64,000 nucleotides of DNA from Sanguinoderma infundibulare (Eukaryota > Basidiomycota > Agaricomycetes > Polyporales > Polyporaceae). The stretch lies in contig JAVLRN010000001.1 of assembly GCA_032821775.1 (NCBI GenBank), forward strand, positions 868,001 to 932,000, in the 5' to 3' direction. The translations under genes were made by a program, and so were the position numbers. Shown here in pieces: positions 51,497 to 62,400 of the stretch; position 1 is the first letter of the stretch; each line of letters begins with the position of its first letter. The notes beneath the pieces are model-generated. The model was not told the DNA's origin. It saw only the letters and a list, made by a program, of their open reading frames with translations, and did not search any database.

Positions 51497-52856
51497 ATGG
51501 CCGCCATCCTCCCGACGAGTCCCTCCTTCGTCTCCATTTCCTCTGCTCACACCGCAGCCCCAGACTCGGACCCGCTCCCGCCTCTCAGCCCTAAGGTCCG
51601 CTTCGACCATGCATGTGTGGTTATTCCAGACCCCCTCCCCGCCTCAAGGCTCCCCCGCCTCGTCACAAAGTCTTACAGCCTTCCGCTCTGGAAGCGCAGA
51701 CGAGAGCCCTCGCTCGTCTCTGACTCGGAAGACGAGCCCCCCGACGACCATGTCGTATTCAAGGTCTCCGTTCCCAGGTCCGTCCCTGCCCTCTTCCATT
51801 CCTCCCAACTCCTGACCCGTCCTCCATCACTGCAGCATCACCACCAAAGCCCGCTCCTCATCCCGCGACCTACCTAACGCCCCTCTGATCTCCTGTCTCG
51901 TCCGCCCAGACTCCGAATCCTCCATCTCTCCCAAGCGCACAAGCCGCCCAAGGCGTGCTTCCTTGCCCCAGCCAACCCAATCCGATGCAGTCACCGTCCC
52001 GCTGCGGTCATGTTGTCCCCAATGTTACTCCTCAATCGACAAATGCGTCAGCGCAGGTGATCACTGGCAAATTCACTTCTCCCGCGGCGCCCTCCGCCGC
52101 CGCAAGTCCCTCTCCGATCCGCACACGCCCTCCCGCGCTCGTCATTGCCTCCGCGACTCCATGCCTGGCTTCGACGCCATCGTTGCCGTAGACGAGGTCG
52201 ACAGACGTCGCAAGTCCTCCGAAATCGATCCACTTACAGCCTTCACCATCGACATGCCTCCATCCCTAAACACTCCCACTGGCCCCAAAGATATCCCGTT
52301 GCGCAGAGCGCTCTCTCTGCCCGATGCTGTACATCCAAACCGCACAAAACGTTCTCCTGATCTCCATCCCGACATCCTCTCACCACCCATCGAAGAGGAA
52401 GACGAGCACCGTACTTCTCCCCACCGCTCGCCAGTTACCAGCCCTCGTACCTCATTCACTAATCTAGCCCCTCCCCGCCCTGTGCAACCAACTAGCGCAG
52501 CTGATCCGAGCGACCTGGACCCTCCTCCTCCACCCATGGTCCAGACCGCTTCCGACGACTCAAACAGCGAGGATGGCAGGCTGTCATCTTCACCAATCTC
52601 GGGCCTGACTGACGACGACAGGGAGACAATCTCGTCCTGGTTCTCCAGTCCGACCGCCGCTCACCAGGAGCGCGCACTTTCCGATTCGCCGACATCATCT
52701 CCCTCAGCATCACCGCGCATCAGCGACGGCCGCGCGCCGTCTGGTCTCGAACCGTCTCTTTCTCGCAAGAAGCCTCTCATGGGAAGCATCTTCCGTGCTT
52801 CAACCTCTGTTCTCAAGGGTTTCACCAGCATCGGCGGTGTGTCGATGAGTGTATAG
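51497..52856 (+). CDS. Ser/Pro-rich protein of unknown function
   Basis: Exons 51497-51777 and 51836-52856 give 433 residues. The ordered N-terminal part has SPKVRFDHACVVIPDPLP, KSYSLPLWKRR and a C-x2-C pair (RSCCPQC). Downstream there are repeated Ser-Pro sites, basic RRRKS motifs typical of AGC-kinase targets (ALRRRKSLSD, DRRRKSSE, PLRRALSLPD) and a C-terminal KPLMGSIFRAS. Most of the protein should be disordered and heavily phosphorylated. I do not recognise a family name; similar proteins appear to exist in other agarics. It follows the cullin by 413 bp on the same strand. The frame opens slightly before 51497 without an ATG. Confidence 0.75.
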
Positions 52857-54245
52857 CGTTTCATCCTTGGCCTCATCGCCGTCGTACCCACCGTGTTCTC
52901 TCTCCGCATGCGCTGTTTGTCACGACTACATTGTACTATACTTCAGCATTTCTCACTAGCATCCTGTTTTCCTCTCGGCTGTCGTTCATGGTCCTTGGGA
53001 TTTTTGTCGAGGGTTTGCCACTGGACTGTCGTCTACTTCTGCTTCAGTAGTGTATTCATACCTCTTTTCACCGCCTCTGTCGACTATATACTCCCTTCGT
53101 AATGACTTGGGCGCCAGCCCCGTGAGTAGGGATATGTACTTATACGTGTAACTCTAAACCTGCATCGCTTCACCAGCTTACAACAATCCGTCCTCGATGC
53201 GAAATCAACTCGGTATCATTGGACGCTTGCAAGCCAGGTTTTCTCCTTGGAAGTTTCGATGACCTGCATCTTCGGATGAGAGTTCATATGCTCTGTTCTG
53301 TGCCTGGGGCGCCAACCTACTTACGACATCTACCGTCCGCGGTGGTGGAGCGTGCCCAGCGGATCACGGTCAATAATGGACGGGCATAACGGAAATGGGC
53401 GGAGGCGCATCACCGATATCACAATCGGCTAATATCGGGGGGTGGATGCCTGCGAGCGCGTGGAGGGAATGTGCGCCTTTCACTCGCTTGGACACGGAAC
53501 GGTTTTCGTGGCGAGGCAGGAGCAGCTTCAAGTCGGCCAAGCAAGCAATTTCCGATAGAATCGACCATCAACATGCAGAATATTCAAGGGGCAGGCCAGC
53601 CCGATCCGTTCCACGCTCAAGAGCACACAAGTATAGACTAGAGGGTCAAAGTAAACACCCATACTGTGGTCGATTAATGAGTACGTATTCATCGTGGACG
53701 CCACTGGCACCGGCGTTCGAAAAGCTACTTACTGTGCACTCAATTTTCAGCCCACAGCGATAGGATGTGAATATACTCGCCGCAGCTTTCGGAGCACGGA
53801 GCCCAGTTAACGCCACCATTCAATCCCCTCTCGGACGCAGTTGCCCTCGGAGAAATGAGAGCGAGGCGCACGACGCCGATTACGATGTAGGCGTAGCGCG
53901 AGTGGAGTCGTCGCAGTCGGTCGGAAGGACCATCCACCACCTCTTGCTGAGCGCGGTCAACGAAGTGTTCGAGTTGCGTGCCGTGCACGCTCATACCTTA
54001 ATCACCGACCCTCCCGCCGCCCACACTCAGGCTCTGCAGCTAGCTTTCCCTATTACAAAGAGTCTTTCGTCTGTATACTGCTTCCATGGCGGCGCTCCCG
54101 ATCTTATACTCCAAGTTCCGGTCGTAGCATGTAAGCCGGACATGCGAGGGAACAGCCCGACTTACAACCTAATGCCGGGATTCTAGATAACCGAGAAGCC
54201 ACCGAAATCCAAATAGCTCTGTATCGCACATCAAGGCTAACGGCA
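52857..54245. other. Intergenic region left of the candidate TIR element
   Basis: No convincing gene. The ORFs at 53395-53763 and 53767-54186 (+) lack recognisable features and differ in style from the genes. The first part carries the 3' UTR of the Ser/Pro-rich protein gene. Confidence 0.5.
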
Positions 54246-55291
54246 CGTTGTTCGCGCTGTTGATGTACACGGCGCGTTTCCGGCCAGCTGGTCAGAGGCT
54301 GGGGGCTGGAACCTGGACCAGGTATAGCGGTCAGGTGGCAGCCAGCTGGCTACCGCCTGGGCGCCAGGAAAAACAGAGGATGGTGCCACAGTGGTACCAG
54401 CTCCAGCTGGATACCAGCTGTCGCTTCTACCTGGCATCAACATGTGTAATGAGGTGGTAACTGTCACTAGGACGAGCATATAATCACACAATCATAATGA
54501 TCAAAATTGGCCAGAAAGCGCGCAAACATCAATACAGACTCGGATGGGTCAAGAAAAATATATTCCATTGATCAATTCAGTACATACATATACATAGTAC
54601 AGTTACTGCCTACGATGTACCTATACTTAACACATCCAGGCTATACCACTCACTATAAAGAAAAGAGAGGACTCAACGAGGGCGGGTAAACTTAGGACTC
54701 ACCAAGCATGACTTCGCAACTGGTGAAGAGCGGGAAGGACTTACCGGACACAGGACACCACTCAAACTCAATGCGCATGATATGAATACCCAAGAAGGAA
54801 GACTTACCTTTCGGAGCCTGGCACTCAAGGTGGGAGACTCGCAGACGCGGAAGTGGGAGGATGGACTCACAGAGATATGGGATGGAAGCTGGATAACATA
54901 GGCGTAGATACACAGGAGGACTTACTTTTCGACACCCAGCACAAAACACAAAGACCCCCGAACAGCTGCGGACACTTGGTAAGTGGGAGTTGAGGGGGAG
55001 AGGTGAGTTGCAACAGAGACGACGTGTCAGACCATATATGTGCTGGCAAACAATTGGGACTCCGCAGAGAAGCGGTCGGCTATGATGGACTGGATATGGT
55101 CGAAGGAGTCGGGTGGTGGCCAGGCAGGCAATGGACCGTAATGGGCTGGAAAGCGGCTGGTAGATGGCTGGTTGGGCCAGCTGGTGGCCAGCTGTTTCCA
55201 GCCGGTCTCCAGCCGTGGTGACGGCTGGGCAGGCGCTGGCCGGGAGATCTGGACACCGGCTGTTGGGAAAATGGGCGTGTACAAAATCAAT
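54246..55291. mobile_element. Candidate non-autonomous DNA element with imperfect TIRs
   Basis: The left end reads CGCGCTGTTGATGTACACGG and the right end, on the other strand, reads CGCAGCATTGATTTTGTACA followed by CGCCCATTTTCC, an imperfect inverted repeat of about 35 bp with a shared GTACACG core. Both subterminal regions (54281-54425 and 55147-55262) are crowded with CAGCTGG, GGCTGG and CCAGCCG words in both orientations, while the centre is AT-richer. No transposase ORF is present. A target duplication is not clear, so the exact ends are open. Confidence 0.45.
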
Positions 55292-56719
55292 GCTGCGGGT
55301 TATCGTTCACGCGTTCACTTACCGGAGGTATCTTTTACATAGCGCAACAGCTCCATCACTTAAATGCTCTGTCTTTAAAGCGAAAGCTGCCATGACGCAT
55401 ATCGTATAGCTTCGTCGCTGGCAAAGAGAAGCGTTTTGTGATGATACACGGACTCGACGCGTCCCACGTCAGTTACACACACTGGCAGGTAACGCGGGGG
55501 ACGGCCCGGTCGGCTGGAGGAACCGTCCTTACGATTGGAACCGAAAGCAGATCGCGAGAAGCGAATGGCAGGATCCAGCATGGTTGCTTGGTGACGTCTG
55601 TCGGTATCAAGTGGGTATAAGCGGGGTTGCGCCGCTTGTGTAGAACTCGAAGCATTGCAATAAATGGCAAGGTGGCGAGCGAAGCGGCCCGGGTGTAACC
55701 GTGTAATTACAAGACGTGTACCTGTGCCCATGTCGCGTTCAAGAAGAACAGGAAGAACAGGGCGAGATTGATTGGACATGTGATTGGGTATACAGATGAT
55801 CTACTCACGAAGGACGAGAGCGACGTCTGGCTCATGAATCACTGTACGGGGCGGCTATCGACAAGGTGAGCCGAGGACGGAGTCTTTGCCACCGGTCTTT
55901 CCCAACAGCAACGGAGAAATTGCCATCGCCACGATACAGGTCGCAAACGCGTTTGGGCGCAAGGACAGTTGGTGACGTTATATACCGGATCAAAGATTGC
56001 TTGTAATAGCAGGGTGGACCGTCAGGGCTGGGCAGCCGATGATATTAGTGAAGAGACGGAAGTTGAAGACGAGCCAGGGCCGGGGTGTTTGAAGTGTTCT
56101 AAATATGAGTGATTCTGTGGTGTCGGTGAGGATGAAAGGCGGGGGTGTGCCCTGGAGGGTACGGGATTGAGCAGAATGGGCAGATGGCGGCAGAGGCTGC
56201 TGCTGGCTGCTGTCGGTGGGAAGGACTCGGAATGGACGACGAAGGCTGGCCGATCCAAAGGCCGAGCTAGAGGCCACGGCAGCTGGCCCGGATCAGGCTT
56301 CAATGTAGGATTTCGAGCTCCGCGGGTGGGAGAGTTAGCGGGGTTAATGGCTCGTGTTCGGCCGCTGGGGGAAATTGAGGGTCCGACAGGCGAGCGGGGA
56401 CGGAAGATCGGGTGGGGAGAGATTAGGGCGAGCGATGACGGGCAGAGACTGGTCGGACTATATCTCTCTCTCTCTCCTCCTCCCACCCGTCCCTCCCAAT
56501 TGCCGCAAGGTCGTCGCTCCTTTCGTCGTAAGTCATCCGTCCTGACCAGCGCGCATCCATCTGCTCACGGTAGATGCTCCTGTTCCCATCATTCTCCTCC
56601 CGCTTGATCTTCTCCCAGCCTCCGCTTCTGACGCCTTCTCGGCATACGAGGCTTTCCCCTCCTCCCTTTTCCTTTCTCACCTTCCCGTTCCTTTCCTTCT
56701 TCTCCTACAGCCGCCAGCC
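55292..56719. promoter_or_regulatory. Upstream region of the G-alpha gene
   Basis: No gene is recognised. The last 260 bp are pyrimidine-rich with a CT run at about 56463-56479 and further CTCCT tracts to 56712, which often mark fungal transcription starts. Further left only short ORFs occur. Confidence 0.4.
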
Positions 56720-58377
56720 ATGGGTGCTTGCATGTCCTCGGGCAGCTTCGAGGTTACTGACGAGGACAAGAGGCTCCACAAGGAGGCCGAAAGAAGCCTC
56801 AGGGAGGTGCGTCCCACCCTATCTACTTCCTAACCAGTCCATATCCAACATCCTTTCCATCCATCAGGCAAAGTTGAAGATGGCCAAGCAAGTCAAGGTG
56901 CGTTCCCGTCCTAGTCCCTTGCTCCCGTCTCCCGTCTCAGCCCGTGCAAGGTTCTCCTCCTCGGCTCCGGAGACTCGGGCAAATCAACCATCCTCAAGCA
57001 GATGCGTCTCATCCATCGCGTCCCTTTCTCTTCTCAAGAGATCGAGTCTTACCGCCAACTCATCTTCAACAACCTTACCCATGGCCTCAAGAACGTCACC
57101 GACGCCATGGAGGACATGGAGCTCGAAGTCTTGCCCGAGAACCGCGACCTGGTCCGCATCGTTGAGGACGCGTCCGACATCAAGGATGGCCAGCCCTATC
57201 CCATCGAGTTCCTCAGCGTCCTCAAGCGGCTATGGGACGATCCTCAAGTTCAGATCGCATATGGCCGCGGTAACGAGGCCGCGCTGCCAGAAAAGTCAGT
57301 CTTCCCCTCATATGCCGCCTTGACTGTGCTCATCCGTCTGCATCCCCAGTCTGATCTACTACTTCGCGCATTTGGACCGGTTATTCGATCCCTCATACGT
57401 ACCCAACGAGCAGGACATCGTCCACACTCGTGCACGGACAATCGGCATCACGGAGACCGTCTTCACCCTTCGCGACCACGACATGCTCATGGTCGACGTC
57501 GGTGGTCAGAAGAGCGAGCGACGGAAGTGGATTCATTGTTTCCAGGATGTGACCAGCATTTTGTTCCTCGTGAGCTTGAGCGGCTACGATCAGTGTCTCG
57601 TCGAAGACAAGGATGCAGTATGTCACTCCATTCGCGTTCTCTCTCACTCCCAGACATGATTGATTGCATCCATGGCACTAGAACCAAATGCAAGATGCGA
57701 TGACCATATGGGACTCGATATGTCACTCGCAGTGGTTCAAACAGACATCAATCGTGAGTCGTACGCGTCTTCACCGAATATGTGCTCCATCTAATCGGCC
57801 GCGTCCAGATATTGTTCTTGAACAAGAACGACCTGTTCGAGAAGAAGGTTCGCAATTCAAGCATCAAGAACTTCTTCCCGGTAAGTGTAGCGGAATCGTT
57901 TTCTTTGCATCCGCCCTGATCGCCGTTTCCAGGATTTTGAGGGCGAGGTTGGTGAAGCCAAGGCAGGACGGGAGTACTTCAAGAAGCGATTCGCAAGGCT
58001 GGCGCAGAAGGCCAACGCGAAAGAGAGGGAGATCTACATCCAGTGCGTCATCGTTCCTTCGCTGTTAAGGACGTGTCACGTCGCGGATCCTGCTGATTGT
58101 ATGGCTTGAAGTGTGACTACTGCAACGGATACAGCCATGCTTCGAGTAGTCATGGCTGCTGTGGAAGGTGCGTCCTAGTGTTTTACTGTGCCGAGCGTCG
58201 CTGACTGAGAATCTTTCCCAGAGTGAGTGTTTCCTTCTTTTTACCATCCCCCATCGCCTTCGTGTTTCTGTCCCGTTTTGGATCCTCTATTTTCGACAGC
58301 AATGGTGCGCTTACGGTTGCGCCGTCTCCCTCAGCATCATCCTCCGACAGAGCCTTGAAACGGCTGCTCTGATATGA
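56720..58377 (+). CDS. Heterotrimeric G protein alpha subunit, divergent class
   Basis: Exons 56720-56806, 56868-56897, 56951-57294, 57350-57617, 57682-57753, 57809-57880, 57933-58042, 58112-58167, 58222 (one base) and 58335-58377 give 360 residues, the normal length. MGAC offers N-myristoylation and palmitoylation. G1 is GSGDSGKST (Asp where most have Glu), switch I has [11 protein letters not shown]3 is [13 protein letters not shown]4 NKND, G5 TTATDT. The end, [15 protein letters not shown], aligns without gaps to the helix alpha-5 of other G-alphas only if a single A is spliced in as an exon. There is no Cys at position -4, so it is not a pertussis-toxin-type Gi. It relays receptor signals at the membrane; the receptor is unknown. 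Confidence 0.9.
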
Positions 58378-60531
58378 CCCCCCCGCATGGCTTGTGTCCT
58401 TTTTATTGATTCGCTATCTATTGACATTTCTGTAATACGGTACAGAGGCAGTTTTAAGCCACACTGCGTTCTCATCTCACGATCCCCATATCCCACCCAT
58501 CCTTCATGCATCCGTTGTTTTTTTTCCTTTACACGTCGCGGCACCTCTCCTCTCTTTGTTTTTTTTTTGCTCTGGCTGTCACAGTTGTAACTCATCATGA
58601 CCCGTTTCTATTTCTGCCGTGGTTCCCGACGAAATCTGGCCGGTCTTGCCCCCGCCCGCGCGCTACTTCTCCGAATTATCCACTTCGGCTGTTCCCATCT
58701 CGTCCCGGATACCTCCCGGGGGATCTTAACCCCTAAATGCTGCATTAACTCAAACCCGCCTCCACGGTCTGCAGTACGATCATCAGCAAGAACGTGAGTA
58801 CATTCTACACATTTCCTACGTTGGTGCTAGTCGCCACGTGGGTTTGCACCACCAGCGGTGACATCGCCAACGATTCCTCAATCTTTATATGCTGACCACC
58901 TCCTTTTGTCCACTTCCTGCTTGTGCGCGGTACCGCCCTGCTATGGTTTAGATCCGCGAAATCATGTTGTGATCGGCATTACCGACCGACCCAGCCATCC
59001 TCCGCTCTGTGGGTCACTTTCTCGAAGGGACAGCTTCACACCTCCTTCGCTGCGCCCTGGCAATCGACGTCTCCTGGGTACGAGCCAAGGAGGCCGGGAG
59101 CCTCTTATACGTGCCATATGGCGCACGCCAGGGGCTCCGACTTCGCACGCTGGACAAGCAACTTTTTCGGCGGCCTGAGGCACAGCCTCGCATTCGACGA
59201 CTCATGGATCTGGATTACTGGCTAGCCACACCAACCACGCATTCTTCTCTTCGGTCTACACGCTCGACCCCTCATATCCCATCGCATCTGCATCCGCTTC
59301 TGCTTCTCGCATTCTTGGCATGCCAGCCCGGCCTTCGTATTCGCGTTCGGGACCATCCCGTCCCGACCTTCTTACGTCGGTCCCCGTCCCGTTTGAAGCC
59401 TCTCCGTCTGTCCTCTCTCCCGCTTGTCGGATATCCTACGGCCGTAGATTGCCCACCCTGCCATGCGCTGACGTTTATTATTATTCGGGCATCCCTCCCG
59501 TTTGCAATATTGTTCTCGTGTTGCTCTGCATGCCATGTCTCCCTGTCTTGCCTTCCACCCTTCCGTCATCGCTCCGTCCCTGTACATCACGCTTTCGCCT
59601 GGTCTCGTGGAACTTTGTATGCAGCTACTATCGTCATCAGCACTGTACGGTACCTCAGTACGCAGCTTAATAGCCTTGCAAAATACAACCATGCCTCTCG
59701 GTGCCAGTCAAACGGTGAGACGACCACTCAACGATTTCACACGTCGTCGCGGTCGAAGGCGAACCATGATATCAATCCTTTGGTTGCACATTACACAAAT
59801 TCCCCAGTCGACGACGGTGGAATGTTCTGCACCGAAAAACTCATGCCCCAGAAACTAATCACACGCCCAGGGGCTTTCCGTTACGGTCATGGACTCCGCG
59901 GAACAGCCATCAGAGGTTCGTCTCCGACGCACTTAGCCATATGCATTAAGACACCTCCGGCCGGACGATCGAGAAATTGTCACAGGTGGCCCGGCCACAA
60001 GTATGCAAAACGCGTCGCCGAAATATATTTTTGACCTAGATGCACAGATCTGGATTCTGCGACCAACAAGAATAGGTGCAATCGCGTGCGCATCGGACAC
60101 TCTAGTACACAGAGCACGGTGCGGTGACGGTATCTCTCTCCGCATGCACATTCAACACATGGACTTTACACATCGGACAGTCGTGTCTCGCCGGACCCAT
60201 CGAAGGGAACGCGTTCTGATCCCCTGGCCATGAGCTTCTTCTGATCGACGCTCGCCGCCTGCCACAGGCGTTCAGCCACCCTCATGCTCAGGCTCAGGCC
60301 TACGACGTTCGAAGCTGCACTTGCTGTCGGTCAACCCTTACGTGTATTGACGTCCGCGTCCGAGACATCGACGGACTTCGCGGGGATGTCGAAAGATCGT
60401 CCACAGGCATGTATCCAAGAATAGGAGAAATGGACCGCTAAGTATGCGTGCAAGATCATAAACACGTTCGGCCTCCTCGTGCCCGTCTGAATGCATAACA
60501 CGGGCAACCAGAGCCGCGACCGATGGACAGT
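58378..60531. other. Convergent intergenic region
   Basis: About 2.15 kb between the G-alpha and dehydrogenase stops. The ORF 59009-60034 (+, 341 codons) is the longest but has no domain, an atypical His/Ser/Arg-rich composition and no splice context, so it is probably chance. T-runs occur near 58519 and 58559. 3' UTRs are expected at both ends. Confidence 0.5.
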
Positions 60532-61963
60532 TTAGATGCCCGCGCCCCCAGTGACCTCGAGCGTGTGGCCGGAGACGAAGGAAGCGAGGGGGGACGCCAA
60601 ACTGAACAAAGACAGGTATGCGATGATCAGCCACCCGAAGCATGCAGCGCATATAAAAAAGGCAAGGAAGACCACTCACAAGAGGACCCCACCAGCAGCC
60701 TCGTCGGGCGTCGCTGCGCGGCCGAGGGGGATGCCCGCAAAAGGGCTCGGGCCCTTACCTGCTGCCTGAGGGATGCCGAGAGCCACCTTCTTTCCGTCGA
60801 TCTCAATTGTTGCACCCGCCTCCTTGGCCGCTGTCAGCCTACACGCATTCCATGTCAGTCTGCGGAGGAAAGAAATAGAAGCCAGGGTCATACGAACCGT
60901 GTCTGGACGAAACCAAAGGCGACGGTGTTGGCGCGGACGCCGAACGGACCCCATTCCTTGCAGATGGTCTTTGTGAGACCGATGACGGCCGACTTGGCAG
61001 CGGCGTAGTTGGCCTGGCCGACGTTGCCGTGGAGGCCCGACGTCGAGGAAACGTTGATCACCGAGCGGTTCTCCGTGTTGCCCTGCAAAGAAGCACAGAA
61101 GAAATCAGCACAGGCACACAGACATCAGAACGAGCGGTACGTGTCCAACACCCCATGTTTCAACGGACCTTGATACGCATGTGAGGCGCGGCGGCGCGGA
61201 TGAGCCTGAACGGCGCACGGACGTGGACGCGGATGATGACATCCCACGCGTCGTCGGGCGTCGTGTGCAGCATGCGGTCGTACGTGAAACCGGCATTGTT
61301 CACGATGTGGTTGATCTTGCCGTACTTTCTGCGGACGGGCCAGGAACATTGTCAGCGTTCTGCGTTCTGATACCGCCTTCCGGCCTGCGGAGAAGCACAA
61401 TGGGCGAGACGCGGTACGCACTGAATAGTGGCGTTGATGACCTTGTCCGGGAAATCGTCGGCGGAGACATCTCCGCCGACTGCGAGGGCATCGCCGCCGG
61501 CGAGCTTGATCTCGTCGACGACGGCTTGAGCCTTCTTCTCGTCAAGGCTGAATATCACGTGAAAGTGCGAACATGGGGAAGATATGGCCGGTGAAGGTTG
61601 TCAGACACGTTGAATGGACTGCTGGGGCTGAGGACGTACTCGGTGACGACAACCTTCGCCCCTTCCTTGGCGAAGAGTAGCGCAGCGCTACGGCCGATAC
61701 CCTGAGCAGGCAGGCCTCGTCAGTCTCGAACGCCATCTGCGCAGACGCCGGCAAAGCGAAGCACACCTGAGCAGCACCTACACGGCAAAACAGACATACA
61801 GTCGGCCTCGTTAGCTTATGCTAGAAGGAACACCGAAAATCGCTTCCGTCGGCTGAATTAAATCTTGACACGCACCAGTAACGATTGCAACTTCGCCGGC
61901 GAGAAGGCCGCGAGGGTGTGCGCCCGAGAGGTGACCAGCAACTTGCGCGAGACGGTCGGCCAT
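60532..61963 (-). CDS. Short-chain dehydrogenase/reductase, FabG-like
   Basis: Exons 61963-61876, 61777-61767 (11 nt), 61701-61640, 61547-61422, 61328-61169, 61082-60898, 60838-60680 and 60601-60532 give 286 residues. TGAAQGIG (29-36) binds NAD(P), NNAG is at 106-109, SSTSG at 161-165, YAAAK at 175-179 gives the catalytic Tyr and Lys, and the end LEVTGGAGI is typical of classical SDRs. The Asn of the N-S-Y-K tetrad is replaced by His (RVHVRAPF, about 131). The closest activity is 3-oxoacyl-ACP reductase or a related beta-hydroxyacyl dehydrogenase; the substrate is unknown. There is no C-terminal peroxisomal SKL. Introns are longer than elsewhere (59-98 nt). Confidence 0.88.
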
Positions 61964-62400
61964 GTTGGTGTGTGTCAAATGGACTCGGTGGGGGATGAAC
62001 GAGCAAAGATTGTCTGGGACGTGGTGTGAGTGGGATGGCGATGGCGGGTTGGCAATGCACAGGCAAGGAAGGCTCTATAACGCCCCCTCCGGCTACCCCA
62101 CACTCCCCGGTCCGGCACCCATGTTTTCCGCCCCGCTTGCTCGTCGACCGTCATCGTCTTCCCTCCAAACACTTAGCATGAGTCCATCACAGGCAATTGA
62201 TGGCAGGACGAATTCACGGCAATAGCATCTACTAGACGAAACATGTTGTACTCATTGTCATTTAACATAGATTCGCGCATCACACAGATTATACAGAACG
62301 AACGCGTCCGATGAATCCGACATCGAGAAGCGTCAATCGCACATTGTTCGCATTACTCATACGCGCACACAGTTGACATACCAAGTGGTCAAGTGAGCGA

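Noticed and set aside
58168..58334. Single 162-nt G-alpha intron from donor GTCCTA (58173) to 58334
   Set aside because: Keeps the frame but uses a weak donor, inserts one residue and removes the conserved Asp of helix alpha-5; the one-base exon fits better. Still the main rival model.
59009..60034. 341-codon plus ORF between G-alpha and the dehydrogenase
   Set aside because: No domain, odd His/Arg/Ser-rich composition, no splice signals that extend it, and overlapping open frames on both strands as expected by chance in GC-rich DNA.
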